This document shows, one piece after another, positions 17,597-26,508 of a stretch of DNA of 48,336 nucleotides (within the stretch, counting starts at the first letter, position 1; the number at the start of each line of letters is the position of its first letter). The notes beneath the pieces are model-generated. The model saw only the letters and a list, made by a program, of their open reading frames with translations. It was not told the DNA's origin and did no database searches. Origin of the DNA: Ktedonobacterales bacterium (GTDB lineage Bacteria; Chloroflexota; Ktedonobacteria; Ktedonobacterales; JADMIN01); NCBI GenBank assembly GCA_025935195.1, contig JAICVS010000016.1, positions 1-48,336 on the forward strand, read 5' to 3'. The position numbers were made by a program, and so were the translations under genes.

Positions 17597-18505
17597 ATGC
17601 CGACCTTGCTCCGCCGGCGCCGCACCGTCGTCGTCGATCCCAGCGAGGATCGCCGTTTCTGGGTCTTCGGCGGCCGCCGCCACCTCGCCGCCATGCCCTA
17701 CCCGCTGCCCAAAGACACTGGCGAGATCAACCGCCTCGACTTCCAGCACTTCCTGCTGCGCACCGGCTTCCGCGGCAACTACGCCGCGCCGCTCGATCAC
17801 CCGCGCGACATCCTCGATGTCGGCTGCGGCTCCGGCCGCTGGGCGATGGAGCTGGCCGCCCACTTCCCCCAGGCCCACGTCGTCGGCCTCGACGTCGTTC
17901 CCCCGCCCGCCGACGACAGCCGCACGCTCGGCAACGGCCTTGATCAACGGCCGCCCAACTACACTTTCACCCCTGGCAACGTGCTGGAGGGCCTGCCCTT
18001 CCCCGATAACAGCTTCGATTTCGTCCACCAGCGCCTGCTCATCACCGCCATCCCCGCCGAGCGTTGGCCGGCCGTCATCCGCGAGCTGGCCCGTGTGACA
18101 CGGCCGGGCGGTTGGGTCGAGCTGGCCGAGTGCGGTGTCCCCGAACACGCTGGACCTGGCCTCACCGGCCTCTGGGGCACCTGGATCGAGCTATGCGCGA
18201 AGCGCAATGTGGACTTCACGATGGGCCACACCATCGGCCAGTTGCTCAGCGATGGCGGTCTGGCCCACGTCCAGCGCCACCATCTGTATTTCCCCATGGG
18301 CGCCTGGGGCGGCCACGTCGGCCGCATGTCCGCCACCGATTGCCTCGCCGTCGGCCAGGCTTTGCGCGCCGGTGTCACCGCCGCCGGCATCCTCCCGCCA
18401 GCGGACTACGACAAGCTCTACGCCCTCACCCAGACCGAGCTGAGCGCCCCCAAGGGCCACGGCATCCTCCCCTTCTACCTCGCCTACGGCCAGCGCGCCC
18501 TCTAG
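17597..18505 (+). CDS. Class I SAM-dependent methyltransferase
   Basis: A 302-residue protein with the Rossmann-type SAM motif DILDVGCGSGRW (71-82), the acidic strand-2 end VVGLDV and the motif IV region FPDNSFDFVHQRLLI, followed by RVTRPGGWVELAE. The substrate is not predictable; methyltransferases of this type modify small molecules or lipids. The ATG at 17597 follows AGGAAAGGATAGAG. It converges with the quinone oxidoreductase, and the gap holds two hairpins. Confidence 0.85.
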   Translation: MPTLLRRRRTVVVDPSEDRRFWVFGGRRHLAAMPYPLPKDTGEINRLDFQHFLLRTGFRGNYAAPLDHPRDILDVGCGSGRWAMELAAHFPQAHVVGLDVVPPPADDSRTLGNGLDQRPPNYTFTPGNVLEGLPFPDNSFDFVHQRLLITAIPAERWPAVIRELARVTRPGGWVELAECGVPEHAGPGLTGLWGTWIELCAKRNVDFTMGHTIGQLLSDGGLAHVQRHHLYFPMGAWGGHVGRMSATDCLAVGQALRAGVTAAGILPPADYDKLYALTQTELSAPKGHGILPFYLAYGQRAL

Positions 18506-18814
18506 CGCCCACACCCCATCGGGCGCCGCTCCACACGGCGGCGCCCCCTCTCAATCCTCCTCCGTTTACAACCCACTCACGGCCCCACTCCCACCCCACA
18601 TCCCTCCGTGAACCTCCGCTTCCTCCATGTTCGTTCTCATACTGGTTCGTTCTGGATTGTTGTCATTGCCACGACCGGTTTGAAGACCGGGATTACCCCT
18701 GGCATTCATGCCAGGAGGCCAACAAACGACAACAGCTCAGCACGAAGCAGTATCATCTCTCTCTCCTCCGACCTCCGCTCCTTCCCTTCCCTCCGTGTTC
18801 GTTCTCGTTCTTCC
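18506..18814. other. Convergent intergenic region with hairpins and a direct repeat
   Basis: No gene is seen. Two stem-loops lie at 18675-18715. Flanking them, similar CT-rich sequences (ACCTCCGCT...CTCC(A/G)TGTTCGTTCTC) occur at about 18611-18638 and 18771-18808 as an imperfect direct repeat. Confidence 0.5.
18675..18715. terminator. Tandem stem-loops between convergent genes
   Basis: CCGGT/ACCGG (18675-18690) is followed by CCTGGCAT/ATGCCAGG with a two-base centre (18698-18715). The second is a strong eight-base stem. There is no T-run, so a bidirectional, protein-assisted or attenuating terminator is likelier than a classic Rho-independent one. Confidence 0.4.
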
Positions 18815-19783
18815 TCACGGGATGAGCAGCACTTTGCCCTTCGTCTGGCGATCCTCCAGATAGCGATGCGCTTCCGCCGCCTGCGCCAGTGGGAACGTTC
18901 GGTCAATGCGCACCGTCAGGCTCCCATCCCGCATCCAGCGAAACAGCTCATCCGACCGCCACACCAGCTCCTCACGCGACGCGATATAGTTCGCCAGCGT
19001 CGGCCGTGTCAGGAACAGCGACCCCTTCGCGTTCAGCGCCTGCGGATCGAACGGCCCCACCGGACCGCTCGACTGCCCGAACAGCACCAGATACCCCCGC
19101 GGCCGCAGACTGTCCAGGCTCCCCGCGAACGTCTCCTTCCCCACCGAGTCGTACACCACATCCACCCCCTGCCCATCTGTCAGCCGCCGCGCCTCCTGCG
19201 CAAAATCTACCGCGCGGTACCCGATCACCTCATCCGCCCCCGCCGCGCGCGCCAGCCGCAGCTTCTCCTCCGACCCCGCCGTGCCGATCACCCGCGCCCC
19301 CAGCCGCTTCGCGATCTGCACCAGCAATTGCCCGACCCCGCCGCCCGCCGCGTGAACCAGCGCCGTCTGCCCCGCCCGCAGCGGAAACGTGCTATGCGTC
19401 AAATAGTGCGCCGTCATCCCTTGCAGCATCACCGCCGCCGCCTGCTCCAGCCCGATCCCCTCCGGCACCAGCACCACCCGCGCCGGATCGACGATCACAT
19501 ACTGCGCGTCCGACCCCGGCTGCTGCGCCCATGCCACCCGGTCGCCCACCTTCAGCGCATCCGTCCCCGGCCCTAGCGCATCCACCACTCCCGCGCCCTC
19601 GGACCCCGGCGTGTAGGGCAGCGCCATCTTATACTGCCCCTTGCGCTGGTACACCTCGATGAAGTTCACCCCCGCCGCCGCCACCTTCACCCGCGCCTGC
19701 CCCGGCCCCGGCTCCGGCGTCGCCACCTCCTCCAGGCGCAACACCTCCGGCCCACCCAGCTCATGCACGCGGATCGCCTTCAT
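18815..19783 (-). CDS. Zinc-independent quinone oxidoreductase (MDR superfamily)
   Basis: A 322-residue, cytoplasmic NADPH:quinone reductase-like enzyme. It shows the N-terminal GroES-like domain ([24 protein letters not shown]), the nucleotide-binding AAGGGVG motif (145-151) and [10 protein letters not shown] at the C-terminus. It has none of the zinc ligands of alcohol dehydrogenases. Length matches the QOR family (about 325). The ATG at 19783 or the adjacent one at 19786 follows GGAGGGG. Physiological substrate unknown. Confidence 0.9.
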   Translation of the reverse strand: MKAIRVHELGGPEVLRLEEVATPEPGPGQARVKVAAAGVNFIEVYQRKGQYKMALPYTPGSEGAGVVDALGPGTDALKVGDRVAWAQQPGSDAQYVIVDPARVVLVPEGIGLEQAAAVMLQGMTAHYLTHSTFPLRAGQTALVHAAGGGVGQLLVQIAKRLGARVIGTAGSEEKLRLARAAGADEVIGYRAVDFAQEARRLTDGQGVDVVYDSVGKETFAGSLDSLRPRGYLVLFGQSSGPVGPFDPQALNAKGSLFLTRPTLANYIASREELVWRSDELFRWMRDGSLTVRIDRTFPLAQAAEAHRYLEDRQTKGKVLLIP

Positions 19784-19982
19784 CATGCCCCTCCGTTCTC
19801 CGTGCGCTTCCACGCACGATCAGCATTCCCTGGATTCCCCGCCGGCACCGCCCCGCACGCTTCGCCGCCCCTATTGTACCCGTTGCGCCTGCCGCACCCC
19901 AATGTGCCGCTCCGCATCCTCTTATCTCCCTGGCGCGCACAGGCTTGTGAAGGCTCGATTCCGGCGGCTGGAGCGCATCCGA

Positions 19983-20040
19983 TTCCACGCAGGTGGACTT
20001 CGCGGCCGCGGGCCCTCCAGGCGCGATTTCAATCGCCAGT
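19983..20040 (-). repeat. Three-hairpin interspersed repeat, copy R1
   Basis: Read on the minus strand: GCGATT-GA-AATCGC, then GCGCCTGGAGGGCC with stem GGCC-CGC-GGCC, then stem TCCAC-CTGC-GTGGA. Stem bases differ from copies R2 and R3 in a compensating way. Confidence 0.75.
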
Positions 20041-20220
20041 CCGCTTGCATACCTGGCCCGCCATGTGCTTTCTCTGTCCAGTGTCCCAGTGGCGCCCCAG
20101 CGGCGCGCAACCCGCGCCGCCCGTGAAGCGTCTTGTATCATAGCGAGTTCTCAGGAGAAACCGACCGGACAGCAGTTCCCGCACACGCACGACGACCCGT
20201 GGCACGAAGATTCACCTCTT

Positions 20221-20260
20221 CACATCTCCTCTGCGTCCTCTGCGTCATCCGCGGTGAATA
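20221..20260 (+). repeat. GCGTCCTC-type interspersed repeat, copy C1
   Basis: CT-rich sequence with tandem CTGCGTC-like units ending GCGGTGA. It is similar to segments at 26389-26414 and 39303-39352. Such sequences are common low-complexity intergenic repeats in several bacterial groups. Confidence 0.55.
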
Positions 20261-20296
20261 TTCCTTGATCTCCAAGGACGGCAGGAGGCAGCGCGC

Positions 20297-22504
20297 GTGA
20301 GCAGCAACGACCGCCGGAGCGTCCCCACGCGCCCCGTCCCCGACAACTCGCACCTGCCCCCCGTCTCCGGCTTCTACGGCCCGCCCTCCGCCCCCATCCG
20401 TCCCGGCCGGCCCGGCGAATGGGAACGCGCCGCCGGCTGGAAGCCGCCCCGGCCCGCGCGCCCCTCGCTGGCGGGCCGTCTCCCCCGCGGCGTGCTTCTC
20501 GCCCTCGTCGCCCTCAGCCTCATCCTCGGCTTCGCCAGCGCCACCGCCATCACCCGCCTCGCCGACCTCGGCCTCGCCACCACCGACGCCGGCCTCCAGC
20601 TCGCCTACCTCAAGAGCGAGGTCTCCGGCGGCTCCATCCTCCAGACCGACCGCCTCGTCTCCACCAAAGCCCACCTCCAGCAGCTCGACAGCGACCTCGC
20701 GCGCATCCAGGCCGAGCTCCCCAACACCGCCTCACCCGACATGCGCAGCGTCGTCCACCTGCTGCGCATGGGCCGCGACTTCACCCAGGCCGGCATCGAA
20801 GGCATAGACGTGCCCATCGCCCTGCTGCCCGCCCTCAAAGGCATGCTCTCCGGCCTCGGCGGCTCCTCCGGCGCCTCCACGCCCACCGCCGCCGCGCCGC
20901 CGCTCACCACCGCCCAGATCGACGTCCTCGCCGCCAAGACCGACCGCGCCGCCGCGCTGGTGGAGCGCGGCCTCGCGGAGCGCGCCCAGGTTCACGACGC
21001 CGATCTCCAGCGCCTGCACCTCGGCGCGCTCGTCCCCACCCTGCAAAAGCTCGACGCCCAGACGCCCAAGCTCCGCGCCTACCTGGCCGACGCCAGCGGC
21101 GCCGTGCGCGCTCTGCCCGATCTGCTCGGCCTCAGCGCCCCCGCGCACTACCTGCTCTTCGGCATGGACTCCGACGAGCTGCGCCCCACCGGCGGCTTCT
21201 ACGGCAACTACGCCGTCGTCACCCTCGCCGGCGCCCACCTCCAGGGCGGTGTCCACCTGCGCGACATCTACGAGCTCGACTGCCCCACCGGCCTCGATAG
21301 CTGCTCCAACAACGGCATCCCCAACAAATTCGCCTGGTTCGACTTCCAGCACGTCCACCTCACCGACTCGATCAACCTGCGCGACTCCAACCTCGACCCC
21401 GACGTGCCCACCTCCGCGCAGTCCTCCGAACAGTACGCTGTGCAAGAGGGCCTGCCCCAGGCCAGCGGCGTCTTCGCTTTCACCCCCGCCCTGATGGAGC
21501 GCATCCTCACCCTCACCGGCCCCATCCGCGTGGACGCCTTCAACCGCACCGTCACCGCCGACAACCTGCGCGACACCATCCACTACTTCCACATCCTCAA
21601 CGCCTTCTGTGCCTCCGACAACCACCCCAACGACCCGCGCTGCGCCGAGCTGAAAGGCGCCAACACCAGCAACCTCAACACCTCGGACCGCAAGGCCTTC
21701 GACGCCGCCCTCGGCGCCACCCTCTTCCACACCATCGGCGCGCTGCCCGCCTCCGACCAGGGCAAGCTCTTCCGCACCGTCCTCGAAGCCCTCCAGACCA
21801 AAGACCTCGTCCTCTACTTCAACGACCAGCGCCTCGAAACGCTGCTGACCACCCTCACCTTCGACGGCGCCGTGCAGACACCGCCCGGCGACAGCCTCTT
21901 CCTGGTAGACACCAACGTCGGCGCATCCTACGTCAACGGCGACGTGCGCGAGCGCGCCCAGGATGTCGTCACCCTCGGCGCCGACGGCTCCGCCACCCAC
22001 GACCTCACCCTCACCTACGACTACCCCGTCGTCCCGCACACCTGGAACGACATCTACCTCCCCTCCGGCGGCAACTGGCGCTACCACGACTTCGTGCGCG
22101 CCCTCGTCCCCACCAGCGCCTCTACCAATGCCATCAACGGCTGCGACCCCTTCCCCGCCGCGCAGGAGCAGAGCGCCGTCCTCTCCTGCTACTTCTTCCT
22201 CACCCGCGCCGACACCCCGCGCTACTGCGACGCCGACTCCTGCCAATCCGCCACCCTCACCCTCCACATACAATGGACCGTTCCCAGCGCCGTCACCTCC
22301 GCCAACGGCGCGACGCAATACCCCCTGTTCATCCAGAAGCAGCCCGGCACCACCAACGCCTGGGACATCACCATCGTCCCGCCCAACGGCGCAGCGCTCG
22401 CCCTGCCCGACGGCTCCCCGCTCACCCTGGACGGCAACGGCCACGCCCACTACTCCAGCGTCCTCACCCGCGACCTCCCGCTCCTCGTCACCCTCTACTC
22501 CTGA
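20297..22504 (+). CDS. DUF4012-domain membrane-anchored protein
   Basis: A 735-residue protein with a proline-rich cytoplasmic head, one transmembrane segment (about 62-85, RGVLLALVALSLILGFASAT) and a large outer region. The hallmark of DUF4012 is DELRPTGGFYGNYAVV (about 294-310). Several paired Cys residues downstream (DCPTGLDSC, CDPF, CYFF, CDADSC) suggest disulfides outside the cell. DUF4012 proteins are often linked to exopolysaccharide or cell-surface assembly; the exact role is unknown. The GTG at 20297 follows GGCAGGAGG. A long opposite-strand open frame here is a codon-bias shadow. Confidence 0.85.
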   Translation: MSSNDRRSVPTRPVPDNSHLPPVSGFYGPPSAPIRPGRPGEWERAAGWKPPRPARPSLAGRLPRGVLLALVALSLILGFASATAITRLADLGLATTDAGLQLAYLKSEVSGGSILQTDRLVSTKAHLQQLDSDLARIQAELPNTASPDMRSVVHLLRMGRDFTQAGIEGIDVPIALLPALKGMLSGLGGSSGASTPTAAAPPLTTAQIDVLAAKTDRAAALVERGLAERAQVHDADLQRLHLGALVPTLQKLDAQTPKLRAYLADASGAVRALPDLLGLSAPAHYLLFGMDSDELRPTGGFYGNYAVVTLAGAHLQGGVHLRDIYELDCPTGLDSCSNNGIPNKFAWFDFQHVHLTDSINLRDSNLDPDVPTSAQSSEQYAVQEGLPQASGVFAFTPALMERILTLTGPIRVDAFNRTVTADNLRDTIHYFHILNAFCASDNHPNDPRCAELKGANTSNLNTSDRKAFDAALGATLFHTIGALPASDQGKLFRTVLEALQTKDLVLYFNDQRLETLLTTLTFDGAVQTPPGDSLFLVDTNVGASYVNGDVRERAQDVVTLGADGSATHDLTLTYDYPVVPHTWNDIYLPSGGNWRYHDFVRALVPTSASTNAINGCDPFPAAQEQSAVLSCYFFLTRADTPRYCDADSCQSATLTLHIQWTVPSAVTSANGATQYPLFIQKQPGTTNAWDITIVPPNGAALALPDGSPLTLDGNGHAHYSSVLTRDLPLLVTLYS

Positions 22505-22651
22505 GCCGTCCCATTCCCCACCATCACGCTCGGATATGGACTGTCAGTGCGCGGCATGCCGCACCCGCTCTCAACCGCCATTCCCACCGCGCGCACCAGC
22601 GCACGCGCCCCGGCAATCCGTAGCCATCACCCTTGATAATCATCGCAATTA

Positions 22652-22990
22652 GTGGTAAATCAGTTCTATTCACGCGGCGCCACCCAACGCCGCCAGCACC
22701 TTACCAACCGCATAAACCCGCAAACACGGCAATCTCATCCGCTGGTAGCCGTACGCCAGACAGCCTGGATGCGGCCGCTATCCATCCGAACCTTGCCACT
22801 TTTGCCACCCACCGTGCCACTTCTTGCCGTTTCTTGCCGCGATCGTGCCGCGTTTGCCACCCAGAACGCGCACTGTCACGTTGCCGGATCGCGCAAACCG
22901 GCTTGAATGCTGCATCCACGAGGAGAACGTGTCCGACACGAAATGAAAAAGCGGCAAAAACGGCAATGTTGACCATCGCGGTCAACATCA
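22652..22990 (-). repeat. Long interspersed element, copy A (inverted relative to copy B)
   Basis: About 339 bases, similar along its whole length to 36361-36686 in reverse orientation. Shared blocks include AACATTGCCGTTTTTGCCGC, ATTCAAGCCGGTTTGC, GCGGCACGATCGCGGCAA, TATGCGGTTG, GGGTGGCGCCGC and AGAACT-ATTTACCAC, all in the same order. The end near 22990 forms a hairpin (TGTTGACC / GGTCAACA). The element is lower in GC than its surroundings. A short open frame (22701-22991, minus) is shared with copy B only in part. Confidence 0.85.
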
Positions 22991-23010
22991 TCCACCCGCC
23001 CGCCGCTCCG

Positions 23011-23055
23011 CCTCTCCTCGCAAGGAGAGGGGGCCGGGGGGTGAGGACACCTCGC
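23011..23055 (+). repeat. REP-like two-hairpin repeat, copy 2
   Basis: Stem CCTCTCCT / AGGAGAGG with loop CGCA (23011-23030), then a G-run and GGTG-AGGA-CACC. This matches the architecture of 1623-1664 but with different paired bases. Confidence 0.6.
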
Positions 23056-23146
23056 CGCGGTACACATCCTGCCGACTTCGATCCGCATATCGCGCCCGCG
23101 CCGAACGCCGCCCCTGATCCAGCCCATCGAGAAAGGAGCCACCAAC

Positions 23147-24361
23147 ATGTCTGGCTCGCTACACGTCGCCACCATCGCCGGCATCCGCATCAACATCAAC
23201 TACACCTGGCTGATCGTGCTCGTCCTGCTCACCTTCTCGCTCGCCGTCGGCTGGTTCCCCTTCGCCGCGCCCGGCCTCTCCACCGGCGCCTACTACCTGC
23301 TCGGCTTCATCGCCGCCATCCTCCTCTTCGTCTCCGTCCTGCTCCACGAGCTCGCCCACTCCATCGTCGCCCGTGCCCGTGGCCTGCCCGTCAGCAGCAT
23401 CTCGCTCTTCATCTTCGGCGGCGTCTCCAACATCGAGCAAGAGCCGCGCAGCCCCGGCGTCGAGTTCCAGATGGCAATCGTCGGCCCCGTCACCAGCCTC
23501 ATCCTCGGCGGCATCTCCTGGCTGCTCGCCCAGGCCGTCGGCAGCGCCAGCCGCCCCGTCACCGCCGTGCTGCTCTACCTCGCCGTCGCCAACGTCCTGC
23601 TCGGCCTCTTCAACCTCATCCCCGGCTTCCCGCTCGACGGCGGCCGCGTGCTGCGCTCGATCATCTGGCGGGCCAGCGGCAGCCTGCGCACCGCCACCCA
23701 CTGGGCCGCGCGCGTCGGTCAGGTCGTCGCCTTCCTCTTCATCATCTGGGGCATCATCCAGGTCTTCACCGGCAACCTCGTCGGCGGCATCTGGATCGGC
23801 TTCATCGGCTGGTTCCTGCTCCAGGCCGCCCAGAGCGCCAACACCCAGGTCATGCTCGAAGCGCTGCTGCGCGGCGTCACCGTCCGCGACGTGATGCGCC
23901 CCGTCGCCGCCGCCGTCCCGCCCGACCTCACCCTCAGCCAGATGGTGAACGGCTATATGCTGCCGCTCGGTCTGCGCGCCGTACCCGTCACCCGCGACGA
24001 CCAGCTCGCCGGCCTCATCACCCTCGCCGACGTGCGCCACGTCCCGCGTGACGAATGGGATCAGACGCCGGTCGGTCGCGTGATGATCCCGCTGGAGCGG
24101 CTGCACGCTGTCGGCCCCACCCAGAGCCTCAACGACGTGCTGCCCCTCATGGCCCACCAGGACGTCAACCAGCTCCCCGTCGTCGCGGCGGACGGCCGCC
24201 TCCTCGGCATGGTCACACGCGAAGCCGTCGTCCACTTCCTCGAAGTGCGCCGCGGCCTGGGAGTGAATGAGGCCGAGCGCCGCACCAATACACGCCTGCC
24301 CGCCGCGCCTGCTTCTCCTGTCCCGCCCGCCCCGCCACACGCGACCGGCGCCCCCTCCTAG
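23147..24361 (+). CDS. Site-2 protease family metalloprotease with CBS domains
   Basis: A 404-residue intramembrane zinc protease. HELAH at 67-71 gives two zinc His and the catalytic Glu. NLIPGFPLDGGR at 156-167 gives the third ligand (Asp164). About five to six transmembrane segments lie in the first 230 residues, followed by two CBS domains (about 240-375: TVRDVMRP, LAGLITLADVRH, QLPVVAADGRLLGMVTREAV) that probably sense adenine nucleotides. The C-terminus is a Pro/Ala tail. This is the SpoIVFB-like, CBS-bearing subgroup. Its substrate, perhaps an anti-sigma factor or other membrane protein, is not in the neighbourhood. The ATG at 23147 follows AAAGGAG. Confidence 0.92.
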   Translation: MSGSLHVATIAGIRININYTWLIVLVLLTFSLAVGWFPFAAPGLSTGAYYLLGFIAAILLFVSVLLHELAHSIVARARGLPVSSISLFIFGGVSNIEQEPRSPGVEFQMAIVGPVTSLILGGISWLLAQAVGSASRPVTAVLLYLAVANVLLGLFNLIPGFPLDGGRVLRSIIWRASGSLRTATHWAARVGQVVAFLFIIWGIIQVFTGNLVGGIWIGFIGWFLLQAAQSANTQVMLEALLRGVTVRDVMRPVAAAVPPDLTLSQMVNGYMLPLGLRAVPVTRDDQLAGLITLADVRHVPRDEWDQTPVGRVMIPLERLHAVGPTQSLNDVLPLMAHQDVNQLPVVAADGRLLGMVTREAVVHFLEVRRGLGVNEAERRTNTRLPAAPASPVPPAPPHATGAPS

Positions 24362-24470
24362 CCCGCATCGGCACGGCTCGTGCGGCTTGCCCATCACGCA
24401 CGTGCGGCCGTATCTCCCGCCTATTGGTATGTGCCTCACACGGCGCTACATGACGAAGGAGCCAACCACC

Positions 24471-25046
24471 ATGACCACCCCGCAGGCTGAGCCGCTGTTA
24501 CAGGCATACGCTCAGGGCCAGCGCGCCTTCCATGGCCGCAACATGAGCGACATCGAGCTTCCCGGCGCGGACCTTTCCGGCGCCGACTTCACTGGCGCCG
24601 TCGCCGAGCGCGCGGACTTCACCAACGCCAACCTCGCGCAGGCGATCTTCAAGGAAGCCGATCTCGAAGGCGCGGACCTCGCCGGCGCCAACCTCTCGGA
24701 CGCCGACTTCACCGGCGCGAATCTGACCAAGGCGACGTTCTCCGGCGCCAACCTGACCGGCGCGATCCTGCGCGAGGCCACCCTCGCCGGCGCGGACCTC
24801 GCCGGCGCCCAGCTCGAGAACGCTGACCTCACCCTCACCATCCTCGAAGGCACCGACCTCGACCGCGCGGACCTACGCGACGCCAGCCTGCGTGCCGCCG
24901 ATCTCTCAGACGCCACGCTCCAGGGCGCAGACCTCGCCGACGCCAACCTGGCCGACGCCACGCGCGCGCCCGACGATCTCGCCCAGGCGTTTGGTATTGA
25001 CGAAAACGTGCGAGATACCAACGCCCAGCCCGGCGGCCCGGCCTAG
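24471..25046 (+). CDS. Pentapeptide-repeat protein
   Basis: A 191-residue protein dominated by A(D/N)Lxx repeats from about residue 27 to 165 (GADLSGADFTGA, RADFTNANLAQA, GADLAGANLSDADF and so on). These should form a right-handed quadrilateral beta-helix of about 28 repeats. No transmembrane segment. Such proteins can mimic DNA (gyrase protection) or act as scaffolds; nothing here chooses between these. The ATG at 24471 follows AAGGAG with ten bases spacing; an upstream in-frame extension looks non-coding. Confidence 0.88.
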   Translation: MTTPQAEPLLQAYAQGQRAFHGRNMSDIELPGADLSGADFTGAVAERADFTNANLAQAIFKEADLEGADLAGANLSDADFTGANLTKATFSGANLTGAILREATLAGADLAGAQLENADLTLTILEGTDLDRADLRDASLRAADLSDATLQGADLADANLADATRAPDDLAQAFGIDENVRDTNAQPGGPA

Positions 25047-25142
25047 CGGTCGCGCCGATGGTCCCTCGGTTTGGCATACCAGGTGCTTCACTCTCTGCCG
25101 GTCGGCGTTGGATGCTCGGCGCCGCACCGGAAGGAGCGAAGC

Positions 25143-25796
25143 ATGACCATCGGCCCGGTGCAATTCTACCTTTTGATCGTCGCCTTCACCGCCGTCGCCG
25201 GCTGGCGGCGCGGCTGGGTGCGTGAAGTCATCACCTGCACCATCATCCTTGCTACCCTGCTCTTCCTCACACTCGGCGGCGCGGACATCCTTGCCAACCT
25301 GCTCGGCGGCCACGGCCTCGCCCTCGTTCCCACGGCATCCGCGCACCCGCTGTACCCCGCCGGCGGCGGCAATCCCAGTGGCGGCGGCCTCCCCGGCCAG
25401 CCACCCGCGCCCGGCACGAGCGGCAGCGTCTCCGCCTCCACCGCCTGCCCGACCAACGTCAGCGCCCAGGCGCTCGGCACGCTGATCTTCGCCGGCATGA
25501 CCTGGTTCGCGTACCGTATGGGCACGCGGTTCGGCTCGCCACCGTCCAGTCGCGGCCAGCGCTGGGCCGGCGTCATCCCCGGCGCGGTCAACGGCGGCGC
25601 TATCGCCTACTGGGTCAGTCGTACCTTGCTGCCCGGCCAGCAGATCATCGTGCAAAGCCCCAGCTCCGGCGTCACCGTCGCGCTGCTGCCGCTCGTCTTC
25701 GGCTTCGGCCTGCTCGCCCTGCTCGCCATCCTCTTCATCGCCAGCCAGACCAGCAAGGGCGCCAAGCCCGGCGGTGGAGGCAGCGGCGGCAAGTAA
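25143..25796 (+). CDS. CvpA-family membrane protein
   Basis: A 217-residue integral membrane protein. The first segment FYLLIVAFTAVAGWRRGWVREVITCTIILATLLFL matches the CvpA pattern (helix, G-x-x-R-G, helix). A Gly/Pro/Ser-rich extracytoplasmic loop follows (about 60-110), then helices near 112-130, 150-170 and 182-205, and a Gly/Lys tail. CvpA relatives are tied to colicin V production and envelope stress. The ATG at 25143 follows GGAAGGAGCG. It sits 96 bases after the pentapeptide gene on the same strand. Confidence 0.7.
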   Translation: MTIGPVQFYLLIVAFTAVAGWRRGWVREVITCTIILATLLFLTLGGADILANLLGGHGLALVPTASAHPLYPAGGGNPSGGGLPGQPPAPGTSGSVSASTACPTNVSAQALGTLIFAGMTWFAYRMGTRFGSPPSSRGQRWAGVIPGAVNGGAIAYWVSRTLLPGQQIIVQSPSSGVTVALLPLVFGFGLLALLAILFIASQTSKGAKPGGGGSGGK

Positions 25797-25826
25797 GAGG
25801 GAGAAGGCGAATCCACACCGGCTCAC

Positions 25827-25855
25827 TTGACAAACCAGAATTCCTGTTCTATCCT
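25827..25855 (+). promoter_or_regulatory. Candidate sigma70-type promoter of the HIT gene
   Basis: TTGACA (25827-25832), 17-base spacer, TATCCT (25850-25855). This is a near-consensus promoter with a predicted leader of about 48 bases to the ATG at 25910. Confidence 0.65.
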
Positions 25856-25909
25856 ATCCGTGGTATCGCATAGTGTGCGAACGCGGCATGGGAACAGGAG
25901 CGGCTCGCC

Positions 25910-26413
25910 ATGGACTGCCTACTTTGCCATCCCCTGCCCGGCTACGAGGTCTGGGAGCGCGCGCATTGGCGGCTCGCCGTCAATTACAATCAGAACACGC
26001 TCGGCAAGTGCTTCCTCATCCTCAAGCGCCACGACGAGGACATCTGCGACCTCACGTCAGACGAGCTGACCGATCTGTGGACTGCCATCCGCCGCGTCCG
26101 CGACGCCTTGCGCACTCGCTTCCAGCCCGACCGCTTCAACTACTCATTCCTGATGAACCAGGATCGCCACGTCCACCTGCACGTCATCCCGCGCTACGAC
26201 GCGCCGCGCGCCTTCGCCGGCTTGGACTTTCTCGACCGCGACCCCATCCCACCGTTCTCCATCCCCGATCCCATTCGCGATCAGCTCGTCATGACATTGC
26301 GTGAGGCGCTGGATGAGCAACCTCCCGTGATCATCCCGCATCCGCTACCACACAACGCCGTGGATCAAGACACCGCTTTCTTCCCTCAGCGTCCTCAGCG
26401 TCCTCAGCGGTGA
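25910..26413 (+). CDS. HIT-family nucleotide hydrolase
   Basis: A 167-residue cytoplasmic protein. The histidine triad HVHLHVIPRY (87-96) contains the nucleophilic second-last His, and CLLC at the N-terminus could join a structural zinc site. The core (residues 1-100) matches the HIT fold of nucleotidyl hydrolases and transferases such as Ap4A hydrolase. The last residues, FFPQRPQRPQR, are encoded by a copy of an intergenic repeat, which also supplies the stop. The ATG at 25910 follows AGGAG and a strong promoter. Confidence 0.9.
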   Translation: MDCLLCHPLPGYEVWERAHWRLAVNYNQNTLGKCFLILKRHDEDICDLTSDELTDLWTAIRRVRDALRTRFQPDRFNYSFLMNQDRHVHLHVIPRYDAPRAFAGLDFLDRDPIPPFSIPDPIRDQLVMTLREALDEQPPVIIPHPLPHNAVDQDTAFFPQRPQRPQR

Positions 26414-26414
26414 T
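26389..26414 (+). repeat. GCGTCCTC-type interspersed repeat, copy C2, in the HIT gene end
   Basis: Three tandem units of (C)AGCGTCCT ending GCGGTGA. It encodes the Pro-Gln-Arg repeats at the HIT C-terminus and its stop codon. Confidence 0.6.
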
Positions 26415-26508
26415 GTATCCGTCCTTGACGGATCGCCGCCGCTGCCGTACAACCGTGGGGACGACCGCCAGCCAATACGCCGGCCTGATCATCAGGGGGA
26501 GGACATGT

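Larger units (their letters stand above)
19784..20296. other. Divergent intergenic region rich in interspersed repeats
   Basis: About 510 bases without a credible gene. It carries copy R1 of the three-hairpin repeat (19983-20040, minus orientation) and copy C1 of the GCGTCCTC-type repeat (20221-20260). Confidence 0.5.
22505..23146. other. Intergenic region holding a 340-bp repeated element and a REP-like repeat
   Basis: No confident gene. It contains element copy A (22652-22990) and the REP-like repeat copy 2 (23011-23055), then the ribosome site of the site-2 protease gene. Confidence 0.6.

Noticed and set aside
20732-22450. 572-residue open frame on the minus strand
   Set aside because: Antisense to the DUF4012 gene; Gly/Val/Glu-rich shadow caused by the codon bias of the sense gene.
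22701-22991. Small minus-strand frame within repeated element copy A
   Set aside because: It matches a frame in copy B only because the DNA is homologous; the lengths and C-termini differ and no ribosome site is seen. Kept as part of the repeat rather than as a gene.
23159-24439. 426-residue open frame on the minus strand
   Set aside because: Antisense to the site-2 protease, with acidic low-complexity sequence.
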